DNA from: Burkholderiaceae bacterium
GTDB lineage: Bacteria > Pseudomonadota > Gammaproteobacteria > Burkholderiales > Burkholderiaceae
Direction of reading: 5' to 3'
DNA: 46,237 nucleotides
Assembly (NCBI GenBank): GCA_947374315.1
Contig: CANCBK010000009.1
Location: 1 to 46,237 of the forward strand
The notes under the pieces were generated by a model. The model saw only the letters and a program-made list of their open reading frames with translations. It was not told the origin of the DNA and did not search any database. The translations under genes and the position numbers were made by a program. Shown piece by piece: positions 42,142-46,237 of this stretch; within the stretch, counting starts at the first letter, position 1, and each line of letters starts with the position of its first letter.

Positions 42142-43236
42142 ATGCATCATGAAGATCACCGCCCTCGCAAGTTCGTTTGGCCACTTCAGGCTATGCCGTT
42201 GGCTAGGGCTATGAGCTTGAGTTATGCGCTTTTAATTATTTATGTGAGTCTCAACCCCTTTGATTTCAACTTTCAGAATGGAATCGAGGCCTGGTCATGG
42301 TTAGATGCCCCTTTGCCGCGCTTTATTACCTTATTTGATGTCTCGGTCAATATCTTGGCCTACATCCCTCTCGGCTTCTTGCTGGTCTTTGCCTGCTATC
42401 CCCGCTGGCGCAATTTTGTCGCCCTGGGAATTGCATTGAGCTTCAGTGCCGTATTGGCTTTCAGTGTGGAGTCATTGCAAACTTGGTTACCTACTCGAGT
42501 TCCCAGTCAGATGGATTGGTGGGCAAATGTCTTGGGTGGATTATTGGGGGGATTGCTAGCGATTCCCTTGGGGCCTCAGTGGCTATCTGGTAGCGCTATT
42601 CGACGCGGGTTTGATCAATGGTTTGGCTTGAACTGGGCAGCCTGTGCATTGCTTCTACTCTTCCCATGGTCGCAGATTTATCCACAAAGCTCTTGGTTGG
42701 GGACGGGGGTATGGGGCCACACTATATTTGCTTCGGTTGATTGGGGTACAACGGTGATTAATCAGGTTGTCCAAGAGACGATCATTACTGCTTTATGCTG
42801 GTTGGGGGTTGCCCTCTTGTTGTCTTTGGGAATGAGGGTAAAGGCACCCCAGTGGAAAATATTAAATAGCCTGCTTTGCTTCACTGTGTTGGTAAAGATT
42901 ATCTTTACTGGATTGCAATTTGGCGCAGAATTTAGTTTTCTTTGGCTGACCGCTGGAGCGATTTGGGGAATGGTGCTTGGCAGCCTGATGCTGAGGTGGG
43001 CCTTGTGGCTCCCGGAAAGAACTAAGTCTTGGCTTGCAATTGTATGTTTGATGAGCGCCACCATGGCTATCAATCTATTGCCGGAAAATCCCTACTTCAT
43101 TCTGACTTTAAGGCATTGGTACCAAGGCCGGCTGTTACATTTTAATGAGTTGATGCAGTGGGTTTCAGTGGTATGGTTGCCCTTAGCTTTGTTGTGGCTT
43201 GTTCGGAATGTAGCGGCATTTAAATTAAAACCTTGA
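42142..43236 (+). CDS. VanZ-family integral membrane protein
   Basis: A 364-residue polytopic membrane protein with about nine hydrophobic segments. The VanZ-like portion is N-terminal: DVSVNILAYIPLGFLLVF (about 68-85) and ESLQTWLPTRVPSQMDWWANVLGG (about 113-136) match the family's FxxxxNxxxxxPLG and ExxQ...D..NxxG features. The C-terminal half is an extra membrane domain. VanZ confers low-level teicoplanin resistance in enterococci; the role in Gram-negative bacteria is unknown. The ferredoxin-like gene follows after 12 bp. Confidence 0.83.
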   Translation: MHHEDHRPRKFVWPLQAMPLARAMSLSYALLIIYVSLNPFDFNFQNGIEAWSWLDAPLPRFITLFDVSVNILAYIPLGFLLVFACYPRWRNFVALGIALSFSAVLAFSVESLQTWLPTRVPSQMDWWANVLGGLLGGLLAIPLGPQWLSGSAIRRGFDQWFGLNWAACALLLLFPWSQIYPQSSWLGTGVWGHTIFASVDWGTTVINQVVQETIITALCWLGVALLLSLGMRVKAPQWKILNSLLCFTVLVKIIFTGLQFGAEFSFLWLTAGAIWGMVLGSLMLRWALWLPERTKSWLAIVCLMSATMAINLLPENPYFILTLRHWYQGRLLHFNELMQWVSVVWLPLALLWLVRNVAAFKLKP

Positions 43237-43248
43237 TTGAAATTATTT

Positions 43249-43557
43249 ATGAGTTTTCAGCACCACTTATTTTTCTGTCTGAATCAGCGTAGCAATGGCG
43301 AAGATTGTTGTGATCGTCATAACGCTTTTGCATTATTTGAGTATGCAAAAAAAAGAGTGAAGGAGTTGGGTCTTTCAGGCCCCGGAAAGATTAGAGTCAA
43401 TAAGGCAGGATGCCTAGACCGCTGCGCTGATGGACCGGTGATGGTGATCTATCCCGAAGGGATTTGGTATACATTTATTGATACCGAAGATGTGGAGGAA
43501 ATTATTCAGTCGCATTTAATACAAGGGCGCCCGGTAGAACGTCTGCAGTTAGCTTAA
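43249..43557 (+). CDS. Thioredoxin-like (2Fe-2S) ferredoxin
   Basis: A 102-residue protein of the thioredoxin-fold [2Fe-2S] ferredoxin family. Cysteines C10, C20/C21, C55 and C59 (FFCLNQ, DCCDRH, AGCLDRCADGP) fit the C-x(10-12)-C ... C-x3-C cluster pattern. Electron partner unknown. ATG at 43249 is used; an in-frame TTG at 43237 directly abuts the VanZ stop but gives an unconserved addition. An alpha/beta hydrolase gene follows after 22 bp in the same direction. Confidence 0.88.
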   Translation: MSFQHHLFFCLNQRSNGEDCCDRHNAFALFEYAKKRVKELGLSGPGKIRVNKAGCLDRCADGPVMVIYPEGIWYTFIDTEDVEEIIQSHLIQGRPVERLQLA

Positions 43558-43579
43558 AAGATTTAAGAAAGTTCACTTC

Positions 43580-44296
43580 ATGAATAGTCGTACAAAAGTA
43601 ATTCATATTGATGGCGTAGTGGGTCAGATCGAGATGTCGATTGACTTGCCTGACGAGTTAAAAAGCAACCCTGATTTTTCTATCAGAGGTTTAGCCTTGG
43701 TAGCACACCCTCATCCTTTGATGGGGGGCACGATGGATAATAAGGTGGCGCAGACAATGGCGCGCGCCTTTAATCAATTGGGCTATGTCAGTGTGCGCCC
43801 CAATTTTCGTGGGGTTGGTGGTACCGCCGGCGTTCATGATGATGGTGTTGGTGAGATGGAAGACTTGCTCCATGTGACTGATTGGATGCGGACGCCTTCT
43901 AGCTGGATGCAATTTGAAGCGACCTCACAGCAAGCATGGATTCGGAGTGCAAATACTGTGCCCTTAGTGGTCTCCGGGTTTTCATTTGGAAGTTTTGTTG
44001 GTACGCATCTTGTGCAAAGACTGGCAGAGCTAGGACGTCCAGCAGAGCGGCTAGTCATGGTCGGTAGCGCGGCAGGAAAGTGGGAGTTGGCGCCTGTACC
44101 AGCAGATACGATTTTGATTCATGGCGAAGTGGATGAAACGATCCCCCTGATGGATGTTTTAGATTGGGCGCGGCCACAAGAATTAGTCGTTCAAGTAGTT
44201 CCTGGCGCAGACCATTTTTTCCATCGCCGCTTGCACTGTATTCGTAACATCATTACTAGCGCTTGGTTGGGCATGCCCGATCACCGTAAAGATTAG
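43580..44296 (+). CDS. Alpha/beta hydrolase (CocE/dienelactone-like, COG2945)
   Basis: A 238-residue serine hydrolase fold. The nucleophile elbow is GFSFG (S135), the acid is probably the Asp of HGEVDETIPL and the catalytic His that of GADHFFHRRL. The AHPHPLMGGTMDNKV segment near 54-69 and RPNFRGVGGT are characteristic of this conserved proteobacterial family. Substrate unknown. It lies between a small ferredoxin and DUF493 and probably shares their transcript. Confidence 0.87.
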   Translation: MNSRTKVIHIDGVVGQIEMSIDLPDELKSNPDFSIRGLALVAHPHPLMGGTMDNKVAQTMARAFNQLGYVSVRPNFRGVGGTAGVHDDGVGEMEDLLHVTDWMRTPSSWMQFEATSQQAWIRSANTVPLVVSGFSFGSFVGTHLVQRLAELGRPAERLVMVGSAAGKWELAPVPADTILIHGEVDETIPLMDVLDWARPQELVVQVVPGADHFFHRRLHCIRNIITSAWLGMPDHRKD

Positions 44297-44310
44297 GAAG
44301 AAAGAGAATC

Positions 44311-44580
44311 ATGACCGAAGACAGAAAATCCCTCATTGAATATCCATCGCAATTTCCGATTAAGGTAATGGGTAAAGTAACCCCAGAATACCTTCCTGCC
44401 ATTTTGCATATCGCTCGCCAATTCGATCCCACTCTTGATGAGAGTAAGGTTGAGCAACGCCCCTCTAAAGATGGGAATTATTTAGGTATTACATTGCCTA
44501 TTACGGCAACGAGCCGTGAGCAGTTGGATGAGTTGTATCGCACCTTGTCTACGCATCCGCTCGTGAGTATTGTTCTCTAG
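44311..44580 (+). CDS. DUF493 (YbeD-like) protein
   Basis: An 89-residue protein with the ACT-like YbeD fold, recognised from IEYPSQFPIKVMGK at the start and GNYLGITLPITATSREQLDELYRTLSTHPLV. YbeD precedes lipB in many proteobacteria and its function remains undefined, possibly linked to lipoate metabolism. Here it ends 9 bp before lipB. RBS AGGAAGAAAGAG precedes the ATG. Confidence 0.9.
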   Translation: MTEDRKSLIEYPSQFPIKVMGKVTPEYLPAILHIARQFDPTLDESKVEQRPSKDGNYLGITLPITATSREQLDELYRTLSTHPLVSIVL

Positions 44581-44589
44581 GCCACCTAC

Positions 44590-45234
44590 GTGACTTTTTT
44601 AGTAAAGCATTTGGGGGTTGCTGACTATCAATCGACCTATCAAGCGATGCGGGATTTTACGCAACAGCGCGTTAGTGACACTCCAGATGAAATTTGGGTG
44701 CTAGAGCATCCCCCTGTGTTTACTTTAGGCCTGGCGGGTGATCCAAACAATTTACATTCTCCGAGTAGCCAAATCCCTTTGGTTCAAGTAGATCGTGGCG
44801 GTGAGATTACTTATCACGGCCCAGGGCAAATTGTGGTCTATCTCTTATTGGACTTAAGGCGTCTTGGGATTTTCGTAAAAGAGCTTGTTTCGCGAATAGA
44901 GCAGGCTTTGATTGATACCCTGGCGGATTTTGATATTCCTGCAGAAAGACATGCTGGAGCTCCTGGCATTTATGTGGCCCAGGAAGGCACCTTGCCAGCA
45001 GAGTGCCAGGGTGCCAAGATTGCGGCTTTGGGCCTCAAGGTCTCCAAAGGATGCTCCTATCACGGCTTGGCTCTGAATGTGGCTACTGATCTGGGGGCAT
45101 TCTCCCGCATCCACCCTTGTGGCTATGAGGGCTTAAAGACGGTTGATATGCAAACGCTTGGGATCAAGCACAATATAGACGTTATTAGCCAAACCCTCTT
45201 GGGGCATTTGCAGAAGCAACTCATTTCATCATGA
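44590..45234 (+). CDS. lipB: Octanoyl-[acyl-carrier-protein]:protein octanoyltransferase
   Basis: Transfers octanoate from ACP to lipoyl domains, 214 residues. The [12 protein letters not shown] motif is at 69-80; the catalytic pair is K143 (GAKIAALG) and C177 (HPCGYEG), 34 residues apart as K135/C169 in E. coli. The start is GTG with only a weak upstream SD. It overlaps lipA by ATGA (45231-45234), so octanoylation and sulfur insertion are co-expressed. Confidence 0.94.
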   Translation: MTFLVKHLGVADYQSTYQAMRDFTQQRVSDTPDEIWVLEHPPVFTLGLAGDPNNLHSPSSQIPLVQVDRGGEITYHGPGQIVVYLLLDLRRLGIFVKELVSRIEQALIDTLADFDIPAERHAGAPGIYVAQEGTLPAECQGAKIAALGLKVSKGCSYHGLALNVATDLGAFSRIHPCGYEGLKTVDMQTLGIKHNIDVISQTLLGHLQKQLISS

Positions 45235-46237
45235 CCACCAATAAGCCAGACCTCGATTCTCCCGTCAATCTTCGGCAAGATCTCCATTACGACGCTTCGC
45301 GTAAGCAGAAGTCGGGCGACAAGACGGCCCGCATTCCGATCAAAATCATTCCGCTGGCAGAAGTGCTGAAGAAGCCTGATTGGATTCGCGTAAGGGCAGC
45401 TTCCGGTAACTCTCGTTTTTCAGAAATCAAAAAGATCTTGCGTGAGAATGAATTAGTGACTGTTTGCGAAGAAGCGAGCTGCCCTAATATTGGCGAGTGC
45501 TTTGGCAAAGGTACTGCTACCTTCATGATCATGGGTGATAAATGCACGCGTCGTTGCCCATTTTGTGATGTGGGTCATGGTAGACCAGACCCGCTTGACA
45601 CCAAAGAGCCTGGAAATTTAGCGCGTACGATTGCTGCCCTGAAACTAAATTATGTGGTTATTACTAGCGTAGATCGCGATGACTTGCGTGACGGTGGTGC
45701 CATGCATTATGTGGACTGTATTTCTCAATCGAGAGATTTGTCTCCCGATACCCGAATTGAAGTATTGGTTCCAGATTTCCGTGGCCGCTTAGATAAGGCG
45801 CTCGATATTTTTAGTGAGCATGCCCCCAAAGGTTTGCCAGACGTCATGAATCACAATCTAGAGACCGTGCCGCGTTTATATAAGCAAGCGCGACCTGGCG
45901 CAGACTATGCCCATTCTCTTAAGTTATTAAAAGACTTTAAAGAGCGTTTCCCGGGCATCCCAACCAAGAGTGGCTTGATGGTTGGCTTAGGCGAAACCGA
46001 TGAAGAGATTTTGGAAGTGATGCGAGATATGCGTGAGCACAATATCGACATGCTGACCATCGGCCAGTACTTGGCGCCATCAGGCCACCACCTGCCAGTA
46101 CAGCGCTATGTGCATCCTGACGTCTTCAAGCACTTCGAGGAAGAAGCTTATGCAATGGGCTTCTCGCATGCCGCTGTAGGCGCTATGGTGCGCTCTAGTT
46201 ACCACGCTGATCAACAGGCACATGGGGCGGGCGTTGT
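45231..46237 (+). CDS. lipA: Lipoyl synthase, 3' end cut by the window
   Basis: Radical SAM enzyme inserting two sulfurs into octanoyl groups. The auxiliary cluster cysteines are C79, C84 and C90 ([12 protein letters not shown]), the radical SAM cluster C105, C109 and C112 (CTRRCPFC). About 335 codons are present with no stop; the last visible residues ([14 protein letters not shown]) are the family's C-terminal segment with the cluster-ligand Ser, so only a few codons are missing. ATG overlaps the lipB stop. The N-terminus (about 60 residues before the core) is longer than in E. coli. Confidence 0.95.
   Translation, partial: MTTNKPDLDSPVNLRQDLHYDASRKQKSGDKTARIPIKIIPLAEVLKKPDWIRVRAASGNSRFSEIKKILRENELVTVCEEASCPNIGECFGKGTATFMIMGDKCTRRCPFCDVGHGRPDPLDTKEPGNLARTIAALKLNYVVITSVDRDDLRDGGAMHYVDCISQSRDLSPDTRIEVLVPDFRGRLDKALDIFSEHAPKGLPDVMNHNLETVPRLYKQARPGADYAHSLKLLKDFKERFPGIPTKSGLMVGLGETDEEILEVMRDMREHNIDMLTIGQYLAPSGHHLPVQRYVHPDVFKHFEEEAYAMGFSHAAVGAMVRSSYHADQQAHGAGV

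Noticed and set aside
1..46237. tRNA genes, IS elements, prophage genes, CRISPR arrays
   Set aside because: No cloverleaf-sized gap with tRNA features, no transposase or integrase-like product, and no spaced repeat array were found.

Overview
The window looks like a chromosomal segment of a free-living betaproteobacterium of the Burkholderiaceae, most likely Polynucleobacter or a close relative. This is an inference from moderate GC, very tight gene packing with many 1-8 nt overlaps, and gene content: PhaM-type granule protein, class II CCA enzyme without an HD domain, birA-coaX pair, stand-alone rfaE2, split MetH, DUF1840 and a complex I NDUFA9-like protein. No rRNA, tRNA, insertion sequence, phage, plasmid gene or CRISPR array is visible, and no gene-free stretch exceeds 300 bases.

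Left core block (1-8433): the 3' end of an NDUFA9-like gene, cca, a convergent MidA-like methyltransferase, a pteridine-reductase-like SDR with folB, then the overlapping chain ttcA-glmU-glmS (tRNA thiolation and UDP-GlcNAc/glucosamine-6-P synthesis). Accessory block A (8477-10910) holds two minus-strand genes (small membrane protein and LTXXQ-like periplasmic protein) head to head with a plus-strand unit: a periplasmic protein built of exact 19-residue repeats, an ECF sigma factor and a small single-TM protein that is probably its anti-sigma. Accessory block B (11024-13404) is a MarR-DoxX-flavodoxin-pirin set, probably a quinone/electrophile stress response, with three TAGTAC repeats on its promoter. 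Accessory block C (13411-17261) has a TetR regulator divergent from a Cys-rich lipoprotein, an autotransporter and a DUF805 protein, ending in a clear terminator. Block D (17460-23365) is a complete tripartite RND efflux pump ending in a bidirectional terminator.

The middle (23446-31933) contains GST, flavin reductase, a lipoprotein, an AcuI/YhdH-type reductase, DUF1289, an MBL-fold hydrolase overlapping antisense with PhaM, MetH split into two translationally coupled genes, and DUF1840. Then come argS, a SPOR-domain protein and dsbA.

On the minus strand (35045-39861) is a compact operon: periplasmic glutathione peroxidase, FAD/NAD-binding oxidoreductase, DUF1365, cyclopropane-fatty-acid-synthase-like methyltransferase and SDR, probably an oxidative-stress-linked fatty acyl modification pathway. 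The right core block (39952-46237) carries rfaE2, birA-coaX, a VanZ-family protein, a thioredoxin-like ferredoxin, an alpha/beta hydrolase, DUF493, lipB and lipA, the last cut by the window edge a few residues before its expected end.
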